From UBA2965 sp036526135 (lineage in GTDB: Bacteria > Pseudomonadota > Gammaproteobacteria > Pseudomonadales > Azotimanducaceae): 64,000 nucleotides of DNA. The position numbers were made by a program, and so were the translations under genes. The notes below the pieces were generated by a model. The model saw only the letters and a program-made list of their open reading frames with translations, was not told the DNA's origin and made no database searches. The stretch covers positions 186,001 through 250,000 of the forward strand of contig DATCZA010000017.1 in NCBI GenBank assembly GCA_036526135.1. The letters are read 5' to 3'. Of the stretch, positions 43,183 to 52,305 are shown one piece after another. Within the stretch, counting starts at the first letter, position 1. Each line of letters begins with the position of its first letter.

Positions 43183-45015
43183 CTACTCCACCGTGACCGA
43201 CTTAGCCAGATTCCTTGGCTGGTCCACGTCCGTGCCTTTGAGCACCGCGACGTGATAGGCGAGCAATTGTAATGGCACGACGTAGACGATGGGAGCCAGC
43301 GTGTCGTGAACGGGGGGCAGCGGGATCACCGTGACCCCGGGCTCTTCTTTGAAGCCGGTGCGCTCATCGGCAAAGACATAGAGGGCACCGCCGCGCGCGC
43401 GCACTTCCTGCAGATTGGACTGCACCTTCTCGAGCAGCTCGTCGTTCGGCGCCACGGCAACGACCGGCATGTTCTCGTCGACAAGCGCCAGAGGGCCGTG
43501 CTTCAGCTCCCCGGCGGGATAGCCCTCGGCATGGATGTAGGAGATTTCCTTCAGCTTCAGCGCGCCTTCCATTGCCACCGGGAACATGGGCCCGCGTCCG
43601 AGAAACAGCGCGTTGCTCCGGTCCATGAAGCGTTCCGCCAGAACGCGGATGCGCCCGTCGAGGCCGAGCACCTGCTCAACGGCATTGGGAAGCCCGGCGA
43701 GCGCCTCCACCAGCTCCTGCTCTCTGGCCGCGTCCATCCCGTGCCGGCGGGCAATGAGAATGGTCAGCAGCAACAGGTCGGCCAGCTGCGTGGTGAACGC
43801 CTTGGTTGACGCCACGCCCACCTCTGTCCCGGCCTGGGTCATCAGCGCGATGTCGGACTCGCGCACCAGCGTGCTGGTGGCGACGTTGCAGATGGTGAGC
43901 GTCGAGACGTAGCCGAGCTCTTTGGCCACGCGCAGCGCTGCCAGGGTATCCGCGGTCTCACCCGACTGGGAGATGGTCACGAACAGGTTGCCCGGGGTAA
44001 CCGCCACCTGCCGGTAGCGGAATTCGCTGGCGATCTCCACCTGGCAGGGGATACGCGCGAGCTCCTCGATCCAGTAACGCGCGATGGAGCCCGCGTAGTA
44101 GCTCGTCCCGCAGGCCACGATGGTCACCGCCTGGACTTTGTCGAAGATCTGCCCGGCCTGCACCCCGAATGCGGGCTCGAGCACCCGGGTACGGCCTATG
44201 CGCCCTTCCAGAGTCGCTGCGAGCACTTCCGGCTGCTGGTAGATCTCCTTCTGCATGAAGTGCCGGTAATTGCCCCGGTCCACGTCGTCGTGACCGAGCT
44301 CTACCCGGACGCTGGCGCGGATCACCGACTCGTTCTCCACGTTCCAGATGGAGATCTCATCTCGGGTAATCTCGACGAGATCCCCTTCCTCCAGGAACAC
44401 GAATCGGTCGGTCACCGGTCTCAAGGCAAGGGGGTCGGAAGCGATGAAGTTTTCTCCCAGCCCCTTGCCAACCACCAGCGGGCTGCCCATGCGCGCGGCG
44501 ACGATCCGATCAGGGTCGGCGAGCGCGATGACGCCGATGGCGTAAGCGCCTTCCAGCCGCTTGACCGCGGACCTGACGGCCTCGAGCAGGCTCAATCCCT
44601 TGTCGAAATATGAATCCACCAGGTGAACGATCACCTCCGAGTCGGTCTCGGACGCAAACGCATAACCCTCGCTTTGAAGCTCTTCGCGCAGCTCCTCGAA
44701 GTTTTCGATGATGCCGTTGTGCACCAGCGCGATGCGGCCGTTGGAGACGTGGGGGTGGGCGTTGTTCTCGCTGGGAACGCCGTGGGTTGCCCAACGCGTG
44801 TGGGCAATTCCCATGTGACCATCGCATCGCCGGGCGCTCAGGTCTCCGGCGAGCTCCTTGACCTTGCCGACGCGACGCCGGCAATCCATCTCACCCGCCC
44901 CATCGATCACGGCAAGGCCAGCGGAGTCGTACCCGCGATACTCCAGCCGCTGAAGTCCTTCCAAGAGGATGGGCGCCACGTTGCGGTCGGCGACGGCCCC
45001 TACGATCCCGCACAT
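43183..45015 (-). CDS. glmS: Glutamine-fructose-6-phosphate aminotransferase
   Basis: 610 residues (E. coli 609). It makes glucosamine 6-phosphate, the entry to cell wall amino sugars. The glutaminase domain starts MCGIVGAVADRN, with Cys2 as nucleophile and IAHTRWATHGVPSENNAHPH. Two SIS sugar-binding domains follow (about 285-420 and 455-600, CGTSYYAGSIARY and ISQSGETADTLAAL). It ends QPRNLAKSVTVE, the conserved C-terminal tail. It lies 15 bases after glmU, and no ribozyme-type leader is present. Confidence 0.97.
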   Translation of the reverse strand: MCGIVGAVADRNVAPILLEGLQRLEYRGYDSAGLAVIDGAGEMDCRRRVGKVKELAGDLSARRCDGHMGIAHTRWATHGVPSENNAHPHVSNGRIALVHNGIIENFEELREELQSEGYAFASETDSEVIVHLVDSYFDKGLSLLEAVRSAVKRLEGAYAIGVIALADPDRIVAARMGSPLVVGKGLGENFIASDPLALRPVTDRFVFLEEGDLVEITRDEISIWNVENESVIRASVRVELGHDDVDRGNYRHFMQKEIYQQPEVLAATLEGRIGRTRVLEPAFGVQAGQIFDKVQAVTIVACGTSYYAGSIARYWIEELARIPCQVEIASEFRYRQVAVTPGNLFVTISQSGETADTLAALRVAKELGYVSTLTICNVATSTLVRESDIALMTQAGTEVGVASTKAFTTQLADLLLLTILIARRHGMDAAREQELVEALAGLPNAVEQVLGLDGRIRVLAERFMDRSNALFLGRGPMFPVAMEGALKLKEISYIHAEGYPAGELKHGPLALVDENMPVVAVAPNDELLEKVQSNLQEVRARGGALYVFADERTGFKEEPGVTVIPLPPVHDTLAPIVYVVPLQLLAYHVAVLKGTDVDQPRNLAKSVTVE

Positions 45016-45030
45016 GCCAGGCTCCTCATG

Positions 45031-46428
45031 CTAATCCTCGTCCGCGCGGTCGCGCCGGCCAGGTCGTACCCAGCCCTGAACGTTACGCTGTCGGCCCCGC
45101 CCCACGGCCAGCTCGCCCTTCTCGACATCGCCGGTGATCGTGGACCCCGCCGCCACGAAAGCATCGTCGCCCAGCGTGACCGGGGCGACCAGCGTGCTGT
45201 TGGTGCCTACGAAGACGCCGTCGCCAATGGTCGTTCGGTGCTTGTCGACACCGTCGTAGTTGCAGGTCACCGTGCCGGCGCCCACGTTGCAGTTGGCCCC
45301 GAGGATGGCATCACCAAGATAGGTCAGGTGACTGGCCTTGCTTCCTGCACCCAGCACGGCCTTCTTGGTCTCGACGAAGTTGCCGATCTTCACGCCTTCG
45401 CCCAGCTGCGTGCCCGGTCGGATCCGGGCAAAGGGCCCCAGGCTGCAACCGGCTTCGACCCTGGCACCGTCCACCAGGGTGTGGGCTTCGACGCGCACAC
45501 CGTCGCCCAGCTGAGAATCCCGAATGACCGAGCCGGGACCGATGCTCACTTCCCGGCCCATGACCACGGTGCCCTCGAAAACGACGTTGACGTCGATGAA
45601 GCAGTCGGCGCCCACGGTGACCGCGCCGCGCACGTCCAGTCGCGACGGATCCGCCAGGGTGGCCCCGGCGGCCATCAGCTCGCCGGCCCGCTCGAGCTGG
45701 TAGCGCCGCTCGAGGACGGCCAGCTGGTTTCGGTCATTCACGCCCAGCACCTCTTCGGGCCGCTCCGCCTTCAGACCCAGCACCTCGATACCGCGGCTGA
45801 CCGCGAGGGCCACGATGTCGGTGAGGTAGTACTCTCCCTGAGCGTTGTCCGGGCGGACCTCGGCAAGCAGGTCCCGCAAAATGCCCGCAGGCGCGGCGAT
45901 GATTCCCGAATTGATCTCCGAGATGGCCTTCTCGGCAGCGCTGGCATCTTTGTACTCCACGATGCCGCGCACGGCGCCGTCGGTACCTCGCAGGATCCTC
46001 CCCAGCTGCGCCGGATCGCTCAGCTCCGCGGTGATGACGGCCATTGCGCCGTTGCCGGCGCCGGTGACGCAGCGCCTGAGCGTCTGGGCCGTCACCATCG
46101 GCACGTCGCCGCACAGAACCAGAACCACGGCTGAATCGTCGATGTCCGGCAGGGCCTGCTGCACGGCGTGGCCGGTGCCCAGCTGCTCGGTCTGCACCAC
46201 CCACCGCAGCGCCGCCGCGCCAATGGCCTCACGCACCAGATCGGCGCCATGACCGATGACCACGTGAATGCCGGCGGGCTCTAGCTCGTCAACGGTCTCC
46301 AGGACGTGGGCGAGCAGGGGACGCCCGGCCAGCGGGTGCAGCACTTTCGGTAACCGCGAGTTCATGCGCTTACCCTGGCCGGCGGCCAGCACGATGACTT
46401 CAAGGCGAGGGCTGGAAGACATAACCAT
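45031..46428 (-). CDS. glmU: Bifunctional GlcNAc-1-P uridyltransferase / glucosamine-1-P acetyltransferase
   Basis: 465 residues. The N-terminal pyrophosphorylase (about 1-235) has VIVLAAGQGKRMNSRLPKVLHPLAG. The C-terminal left-handed helix of hexapeptide repeats (about 255-450) includes GNFVETKKAVLGAGSKASHLTYLGDA and NCNYDGVDKHRTTIGD-type motifs. It makes UDP-GlcNAc. The start could be ATG 46428 or ATG 46422 (two codons later). The gene forms glmU-glmS and follows the atp operon, as in E. coli and Pseudomonas. Confidence 0.95.
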   Translation of the reverse strand: MVMSSSPRLEVIVLAAGQGKRMNSRLPKVLHPLAGRPLLAHVLETVDELEPAGIHVVIGHGADLVREAIGAAALRWVVQTEQLGTGHAVQQALPDIDDSAVVLVLCGDVPMVTAQTLRRCVTGAGNGAMAVITAELSDPAQLGRILRGTDGAVRGIVEYKDASAAEKAISEINSGIIAAPAGILRDLLAEVRPDNAQGEYYLTDIVALAVSRGIEVLGLKAERPEEVLGVNDRNQLAVLERRYQLERAGELMAAGATLADPSRLDVRGAVTVGADCFIDVNVVFEGTVVMGREVSIGPGSVIRDSQLGDGVRVEAHTLVDGARVEAGCSLGPFARIRPGTQLGEGVKIGNFVETKKAVLGAGSKASHLTYLGDAILGANCNVGAGTVTCNYDGVDKHRTTIGDGVFVGTNSTLVAPVTLGDDAFVAAGSTITGDVEKGELAVGRGRQRNVQGWVRPGRRDRADED

Positions 46429-46509
46429 GTTGAGCAGAAACAGTCCCTGGTTTCAGGCCGGGCCGAACCGCACCCGCGTCACGGGCGGCCGAACCTCTAT
46501 GCTCTGACG

Positions 46510-46515
46510 ATTATA
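46510..46515 (-). promoter_or_regulatory. Perfect -10 element for glmU-glmS
   Basis: TATAAT on the minus strand at 46515-46510, 82 bases before the glmU ATG and just past the atpC terminator. The base run 16-18 positions upstream has no good -35 hexamer, so it may need an activator. Confidence 0.4.
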
Positions 46516-46528
46516 GAACCGGGGAACG

Positions 46529-46552
46529 AATAAAGGGTGACACAGATCACCC
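46529..46552 (-). terminator. Intrinsic terminator of the atp operon
   Basis: Minus strand: GGGTGA-TCTGTG-TCACCC hairpin (46552-46535), perfect six-base stem, followed directly by TTTATT. It lies 41 bases beyond the atpC stop and before the glmU -10, so it separates the atp operon from glmUS. Confidence 0.7.
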
Positions 46553-46592
46553 CTGCATTGGACAAGAACCTTGGGCAGATTCGCCCGGCGCG

Positions 46593-47015
46593 TCAGCGCC
46601 GGCGCTTGCGAAGCTCTGCCAGCGTCCTCTGCCGCGCGGTCGCCTCGGCAAGCATGGCAGCGGCAGCGGAAAATTCGATATCCGCCGTCTGCTCCCGCAA
46701 TGCCCGCTCCGCATCCTGCTGAGCGGCAGCAGCGGCGGCCTCGTCGATGTCTTCCGCGCGCAGCGCCGTGTCGGCAAGAACGGTGACCACCCCTGGCTGG
46801 ACCTCGAGATACCCTCCGGAGGCGAAGAAGACCTCTTCCTCGCCATTGTCCATGCGCAGCCGGACCGGCCCCGGACGGATGCCCGTCAGCAGCGGGGCGT
46901 GGCCGGGCAGGATGCCCAGCTCACCGATGGTCCCGATGGCGCTCAGCATGGTCACCCGGCCGGAGAAGATCTCGCGCTCCGCGCTGACGATATCGCAATG
47001 GAAGGTCATGGCCAT
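46593..47015 (-). CDS. atpC: ATP synthase F1 subunit epsilon
   Basis: 140 residues. N-terminal beta sandwich (SAEREIFSGRVTML and LGILPGHAPLLTGI) and a C-terminal helical hairpin. It is part of the central stalk and inhibits ATP hydrolysis. Last gene of the operon, 11 bases after atpD. Confidence 0.96.
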   Translation of the reverse strand: MAMTFHCDIVSAEREIFSGRVTMLSAIGTIGELGILPGHAPLLTGIRPGPVRLRMDNGEEEVFFASGGYLEVQPGVVTVLADTALRAEDIDEAAAAAAQQDAERALREQTADIEFSAAAAMLAEATARQRTLAELRKRRR

Positions 47016-47026
47016 GGCCGCTCTCC

Positions 47027-48409
47027 TTAGGCGCTAAGCGTCTCGGCTTTCTCGATCGCCGCTTCGATGGTGCCCACCATGTAAAACGCCTGCTCCGGAA
47101 GGTGGTCGTATTCTCCCTCGAGAATGCCCTTGAAGCTGCGCACCGTATCCTCCCGGGAGACGTACACGCCCGGCTGGCCGGTAAAGGGCTCGGCGACGAA
47201 CATGGGCTGCGAGAAGAACTGCTGCATCTTGCGCGCGCGATAGACCAGCTGCTTATCCTCCTCGGAAAGCTCGTCCATCCCAAGGATGGCGATGATGTCG
47301 CGGAGCTCCTGGTAGCGCTGAAGCACCTGCTGAACGCCCCGGGCCACCTGATAGTGCTCCTCACCGACCACCAGCGGGTCGAGCTGACGGCTCGTGGAAT
47401 CCAGCGGATCCACGGCGGGGTAGATGCCGAGGTCCGTGATGGCCCTGGAGAGCGTCACCGTGGAATCCAGGTGCGCAAAGGTGGTGGCCGGAGACGGGTC
47501 GGTGAGGTCATCGGCGGGCACGTAAACGGCCTGCACGGACGTGATCGATCCGGTCTTGGTGGTGGTGATCCGCTCCTGCAGCACGCCCATCTCCTCGGCC
47601 AGGTTCGGCTGGTAGCCTACCGCGGACGGCATCCGGCCGAGCAGCGCGGACACCTCGGTTCCCGCCAGCGTGTAGCGGTAGATGTTGTCCACAAAGAGGA
47701 GGACGTCGCGACCTTCGTCGCGGAACTGCTCGGCCAGGGTCAGGCCGGTGAGCGCTACCCGCAGACGGTTACCCGGCGGCTCGTTCATCTGCCCGAAAAC
47801 GAGCGAGATCTTGTCGAGCACGCCCGACTCCTCCATCTCGTGGTAGAAGTCGTTTCCTTCCCGGGTCCGCTCGCCCACACCGGCGAAGACCGACAGGCCG
47901 GAGTGCTCGGTGGCGATGTTGCGGATCAGCTCCAGCATGGTGACCGTCTTGCCGACGCCGGCACCGCCGAACAGGCCCACCTTGCCGCCCTTGGCGAACG
48001 GGCAGATGAGGTCGATGACCTTGACGCCCGTCTCGAGAATCTCGTTGCCGCCTTTCTGGTCCTCGTATGAGGGCGGCTTGCGGTGAATGGGCATCTTCTG
48101 CTGCGCGTTAACTGGCCCCTTCTCGTCGATGGGCTCGCCGAGCACGTTCATGATCCGGCCAAGGGTTTCTTCACCCACGGGGATGGAGATGGGCTGCTGG
48201 GTATTGGTCACCTCCAGACCCCGCGAGAGACCGTCCGAGGGCCCCATGGCAATGGCACGAACCACCCCGTCACCGAGCTGCTGCTGCACCTCGAGGGTGA
48301 GCCCCGTTGAGGAAACCTTAAGGGCGTCGTAGACCTTTGGGACATCCTCCCGCGAGAATTCGACGTCAATCACCGCGCCGATAATCTGTACGATTCGTCC
48401 GCTGCTCAT
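47027..48409 (-). CDS. atpD: ATP synthase F1 subunit beta
   Basis: 460 residues. Catalytic subunit. Walker A GGAGVGKTVTMLELI (about 150), catalytic Glu in AGVGERTREGNDFYHEM, Walker B LLFVDNIYRYTLAG, and the DELSEEDK (DELSEE) motif that touches gamma/epsilon. The start is ATG at 48409, 31 bases after atpG. All catalytic residues are present. Confidence 0.98.
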   Translation of the reverse strand: MSSGRIVQIIGAVIDVEFSREDVPKVYDALKVSSTGLTLEVQQQLGDGVVRAIAMGPSDGLSRGLEVTNTQQPISIPVGEETLGRIMNVLGEPIDEKGPVNAQQKMPIHRKPPSYEDQKGGNEILETGVKVIDLICPFAKGGKVGLFGGAGVGKTVTMLELIRNIATEHSGLSVFAGVGERTREGNDFYHEMEESGVLDKISLVFGQMNEPPGNRLRVALTGLTLAEQFRDEGRDVLLFVDNIYRYTLAGTEVSALLGRMPSAVGYQPNLAEEMGVLQERITTTKTGSITSVQAVYVPADDLTDPSPATTFAHLDSTVTLSRAITDLGIYPAVDPLDSTSRQLDPLVVGEEHYQVARGVQQVLQRYQELRDIIAILGMDELSEEDKQLVYRARKMQQFFSQPMFVAEPFTGQPGVYVSREDTVRSFKGILEGEYDHLPEQAFYMVGTIEAAIEKAETLSA

Positions 48410-48440
48410 GCTTTGTGCCTCTTCAATCTAATCTGTCTAT

Positions 48441-49301
48441 CTAAACCGCCGCGGCCCCGCCGACGATCTCCGCAATCTCCTGAGTGATCGCCGCCTGCCG
48501 AGCGTTGTTGTAAATCAGGGTCAGCTCGTCGATGAGCTTCTCCGCGTTTTCCGTGGCGCTCTTCATGGCGACCATCTTAGCCGCCTGCTCGCAGGCACCG
48601 TTCTCCACCACCGCCTGGTAGACCTGGGATTCCATGAAGCGGGTAACCAGGCCCTCGATGAGCTGGCGCGCGTCCGGCTCGTAGATGTAGTCCCAGCGAT
48701 GCCTCATGCTGTCGTCGGTTTCCGGGTCCAGGGGCAGGAGCTGCCGGACCACCGGGCGCTGGGTCATCGTATTGACGAACTCGTTGCTGGCGATGAACAG
48801 CCGGTCGATCTTGCCTTCCTCGTAAGCGTCGAGCATGACCTTGATCCCGCCGATGAGGTCGGCCAGCGCAGGATCCTCGCCGACGTTGTTCATGGCCGCG
48901 ACGATGTTTCCACCAACCGAGCGGAAGAACGCCGCCGCCTTGTTGCCGATCAGGCCAAGGTCGATCTCCTTGCCCTTGGCATGCCACTCCGCCATGTCCC
49001 GGATCAGGGTGCGGAACAGGTTGATGTTGAGGCCGCCGCAGAGTCCCTTGTCCGTGGAGACCACGAGGTAGCCGATCCGGCTGATCTCGCGAGGCTCCAT
49101 GTAGACGTGCCGGTACTCCGGGTTGGAGTTCGCCAGATGGCCGATGACCGCGCGGATCTTTTCCGAGTAGGGCTTGCCTTCCCGCATCCGCTCCTGGGTG
49201 CGGCGCATCTTGCTCGCCGCAACCATCTGCATCGCGCTCGTAATCTTCTTGGTGTTCTCGACGCTGCCGATCTTTTTCTTGATCTCTTTGCCGACCGCCA
49301 T
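48441..49301 (-). CDS. atpG: ATP synthase F1 subunit gamma
   Basis: 286 residues. N-terminal helix KKKIGSVENTKKITSAMQMV and C-terminal helix ATENAEKLIDELTLIYNNAR form the rotating coiled-coil shaft. ATG at 49301 is the family start; an upstream in-frame start at 49364 would run into atpA. It lies 10 bases after atpA. Confidence 0.96.
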   Translation of the reverse strand: MAVGKEIKKKIGSVENTKKITSAMQMVAASKMRRTQERMREGKPYSEKIRAVIGHLANSNPEYRHVYMEPREISRIGYLVVSTDKGLCGGLNINLFRTLIRDMAEWHAKGKEIDLGLIGNKAAAFFRSVGGNIVAAMNNVGEDPALADLIGGIKVMLDAYEEGKIDRLFIASNEFVNTMTQRPVVRQLLPLDPETDDSMRHRWDYIYEPDARQLIEGLVTRFMESQVYQAVVENGACEQAAKMVAMKSATENAEKLIDELTLIYNNARQAAITQEIAEIVGGAAAV

Positions 49302-49311
49302 ATCCGCTGCC

Positions 49312-50856
49312 TTAGAAGTTCGCTTGTGCTTTGTAGGCTTCGATGCCCTGGCGCATCTCCGCAACGATGCCGTCGTCGTAGTCGCCGGTCTCGTTGATGC
49401 GCCGCATGAAGTCGGCTTTCTCGGAGTTCATGTAGGCAAGCAGGCCCTGCTCGAACTCGAGCACCTGATCGACCGCGATGTCCACCAGGTAGCCCTCGTT
49501 CGCCGCATACAGGCTCACGCCCATTTCCGCTACGCTCATCGGCGCGTACTGCTTCTGCTTCATGAGCTCCGTGACTCGCCGGCCGTGCTCGAGCTGGCGC
49601 CGCGTCGCGTCGTCAAGGTCTGAAGCAAACTGAGAGAACGCTGCGAGTTCCCGGTACTGGGCAAGGGCGAGCTTAATGCCACCGGCAATCTTCTTTATGA
49701 AGGGCACCTGGGCGGATCCCCCCACCCGGGATACCGAGATGCCCGGGCTCATGGCAGGGCGCAGCCCCGAGTTGAAGTTGTCCGTCTCTAAGAAGATCTG
49801 CCCATCGGTGATGGAGATGACGTTCGTCGGCACGAACGCGGATACGTCCCCCGCCTGAGTTTCGATGATCGGCAGCGCCGTCAGGGACCCGGTCCGGCCC
49901 TTGACCTTACCCCCCGTGTACTGCTCCACGTAATCGGCGTTCACCCTTGCCGCACGCTCGAGCAAACGCGAGTGCAGATAGAAGACGTCGCCGGGATAAG
50001 CCTCGCGGCCCGGCGGCCGGCGCAGCAGGAGCGAGATCTGCCGGTAGGCCCAGGCCTGTTTCGTGAGATCGTCGTAAATGATCAGGGCGTCTTCACCGTT
50101 ATCCCGGAAGTATTCGCCCATGCTGCAGCCGGAGTAAGGCGCGATGAACTGCATGGGCGCCGGATCGGATGCGCTAGCAGCCACGACGATGGTGTTCTCC
50201 ATGGCGCCGTGCTCTTCGAGGGTCCGGACGATGTTGGCAATCGTCGACATCTTCTGCCCGATGGCCACGTAGACACAACGAATGCCGCTGTCCTTCTGGT
50301 TGATGATGGCGTCGATGGCGATGGCCGTCTTGCCGATCTGCCTGTCGCCGATGATGAGCTCGCGCTGGCCCCGGCCGATGGGCACCATGGAGTCGATACA
50401 CTTCAGCCCGATCTGAACGGGCTGGTCCACGGACTGCCGCGCAATCACGCCGGGGGCAACCTTTTCGATGGGCGCGGTTTCCGAGGCGTTCAGCGGCCCT
50501 TTGCCGTCAATGGGGTTGCCAAGGGAATCCACCACCCGGCCGAGCAGCTCGCGGCCCACCGGGACTTCGAGAATCCGCCCGGTGCATCGAGCCGTCATCC
50601 CCTCGGAGAGACCCTCGTAGTCGCCGAGGATCACCACGCCGACAGAGTCGCGCTCGAGGTTGAGCGCCATTCCGTAGAGGCCCCCGTCGAACTCGATCAT
50701 CTCGCCATACTGGGCGTCGGCAAGGCCGTGGATGCGGACGATGCCATCTGACACGCCCACAATGGTGCCTTCGTTCTGCGCCTGCGCGCGTACGTCCAAT
50801 CCTTCAATCCGCTGCCTGATGATGTCGCTGATCTCGGAAGGATTCAGTTGTTGCAT
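49312..50856 (-). CDS. atpA: ATP synthase F1 subunit alpha
   Basis: 514 residues. Non-catalytic nucleotide-binding subunit: Walker A IGDRQIGKTAIAID (about 170), ALIIYDDLTKQAWAYRQISLLLRRPPGREAYPGD region (split here by line, conserved throughout), arginine finger in PAMSPGISVSRVGGSAQ. Length and motifs are standard. It follows atpH by 64 bases. Confidence 0.97.
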   Translation of the reverse strand: MQQLNPSEISDIIRQRIEGLDVRAQAQNEGTIVGVSDGIVRIHGLADAQYGEMIEFDGGLYGMALNLERDSVGVVILGDYEGLSEGMTARCTGRILEVPVGRELLGRVVDSLGNPIDGKGPLNASETAPIEKVAPGVIARQSVDQPVQIGLKCIDSMVPIGRGQRELIIGDRQIGKTAIAIDAIINQKDSGIRCVYVAIGQKMSTIANIVRTLEEHGAMENTIVVAASASDPAPMQFIAPYSGCSMGEYFRDNGEDALIIYDDLTKQAWAYRQISLLLRRPPGREAYPGDVFYLHSRLLERAARVNADYVEQYTGGKVKGRTGSLTALPIIETQAGDVSAFVPTNVISITDGQIFLETDNFNSGLRPAMSPGISVSRVGGSAQVPFIKKIAGGIKLALAQYRELAAFSQFASDLDDATRRQLEHGRRVTELMKQKQYAPMSVAEMGVSLYAANEGYLVDIAVDQVLEFEQGLLAYMNSEKADFMRRINETGDYDDGIVAEMRQGIEAYKAQANF

Positions 50857-50920
50857 TTCGAATTCCTCAGTCTCTTTCTTGGAGCCTCGACGGTGTCGTT
50901 CCCGCCGAAGGCCTCTGTAT

Positions 50921-51460
50921 TCAGATACGCTGCAGCGACTCTGCCAGCTTGATCAAACGCCCGCGCACGGAGCCGTCGATGACGGTATCCCCGGCCCTGA
51001 TGATGGCGCCGCCAATCAGATCTTCGTTCACGACGCTGGAGAGGTTCACTTCCTTGGCGTACTTTTCCCCCAGCGCCTGCTTCAGCCTGGCGGCCTGATC
51101 GTCGCTCAAGGGGTAGGCGGTCACCACCTCAACATCGAGGGTCTGCTCGTCCTGGGCGCGCTTGTGCTCGAACTGCTCGAGTATCTCGTCGATGAGCCCG
51201 AGCCGCTTGTTCCCGGCCAGCACCTGGACGAGCTTGCGCGCCTTGTCGTTCAGCTCGTCGCCGCAAACATCGGCAAGCCGGAACGCCTTCTGCTCGTCGC
51301 TCACGTCCGGTGAGCCGATCAGCCGACGAACCTCAGGCTCCCGAACAGCCGCGGCGAGAAAGCCGAGCATCCGGGACCAGCGCTCCAGGTTGCCTTCGTC
51401 GCGAGCCGTGGCAAATACCGCGTTGGCATAAGGGCGGGCGAGGGTTGCTAGTTCTGCCAT
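50921..51460 (-). CDS. atpH: ATP synthase F1 subunit delta
   Basis: 179 residues (E. coli 177). N-terminal six-helix bundle (ATLARPYANAVFATARDEG) and C-terminal LSSVVNEDLIGGAIIRAGD motif. It joins the F1 head to the peripheral stalk. It lies 11 bases after atpF. Confidence 0.95.
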   Translation of the reverse strand: MAELATLARPYANAVFATARDEGNLERWSRMLGFLAAAVREPEVRRLIGSPDVSDEQKAFRLADVCGDELNDKARKLVQVLAGNKRLGLIDEILEQFEHKRAQDEQTLDVEVVTAYPLSDDQAARLKQALGEKYAKEVNLSSVVNEDLIGGAIIRAGDTVIDGSVRGRLIKLAESLQRI

Positions 51461-51471
51461 TGGTCAGACCG

Positions 51472-51942
51472 TCACAGGTCGGTGGCAAGCTGGTCGAGCA
51501 GCTCGCGGTGCCGCTCGGCATCGATGGCGGAACCCAGCACCCGCTCGGCGCCGGAAACCGCCAGCGCGGCAACCTGACCCCGGAGCGCTTCTTTCGCGCG
51601 GTTGATCTCCTGATCGATCTCCGCCCGGGCGCCTTCCCTGATGCGTTCGACCTCTTCGCGCGCCTCGTTCTTGGCCTCGTCGATCATCTGGTTGGCCCGG
51701 CCCCGGGCCTGCTCGATGATCTTGTGGGCTTCGTCCTTGGCCTCGCGCAGCTGATCCGTGGCGCGCTCCTGGGCAAGCTCCAGGTCCTTGGCCGCACGCT
51801 CGGACGATGCCAGTCCCTCGGCAATGGCTTCCTGACGCTCGCGCATGGCTTTGACGATGGGCGGCCAGATGAATTTCCAGCAGAACCAGACGAAAACGAA
51901 AAACGTCAGGCTCTGCCCGACGATGGTCCAGTTGATGTTCAC
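51472..51942 (-). CDS. atpF: ATP synthase F0 subunit b
   Basis: 156 residues (E. coli 156). One N-terminal membrane helix (about 6-26, SLTFFVFVWFCWKFIWPP) and a long charged helix forming the peripheral-stalk dimer. Only one b-type gene is present, so the stalk is a b homodimer. Confidence 0.96.
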   Translation of the reverse strand: MNINWTIVGQSLTFFVFVWFCWKFIWPPIVKAMRERQEAIAEGLASSERAAKDLELAQERATDQLREAKDEAHKIIEQARGRANQMIDEAKNEAREEVERIREGARAEIDQEINRAKEALRGQVAALAVSGAERVLGSAIDAERHRELLDQLATDL

Positions 51943-52011
51943 GAACTCACCTCTTCGATTCGTTTCGACAGACCGTCACGGCACACCGTGGCCGGCAGTT
52001 CCGTCGGGTGG

Positions 52012-52248
52012 CTAACCTGCCACCGCAAAGAGGGTGTACAGACCGATACCCACCGCGATCATGGGCACGGCGTCAACCAGCGCCAGCACGATGAAGAGCT
52101 GGGTCCGGAGCATCGGAAGCAGTTCGGGCTGGCGCGCGACGCCTTCCAGAAACTTGCCGCCGAGAACACCCACGCCGATGGCGGCCCCAATGGCGCCCAG
52201 ACCCATCATGAGTCCACCGGCTACATATAAGAGAACTTCTAGTTCCAT
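52012..52248 (-). CDS. atpE: ATP synthase F0 subunit c
   Basis: 78 residues, two membrane helices. The ion-binding Asp is in LVDAVPMIAVGIG (as E. coli D61), and the polar loop is ARQPE. The Gln/Glu-Ser pattern of sodium-binding c rings is absent, so it should be proton-driven. ATG at 52248 has GGGAG five bases upstream; a GTG two codons earlier is less likely. Confidence 0.96.
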   Translation of the reverse strand: MELEVLLYVAGGLMMGLGAIGAAIGVGVLGGKFLEGVARQPELLPMLRTQLFIVLALVDAVPMIAVGIGLYTLFAVAG

Positions 52249-52305
52249 GATCACTCCCAGTTACGAGTTGTTGTTTCCGCTCTCGGAATTTCCCATCAGG
52301 AGAGC

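Noticed and set aside
45016..45030. glmS ribozyme
   Set aside because: The glmU-glmS gap is only 15 bases, too short for the ribozyme.
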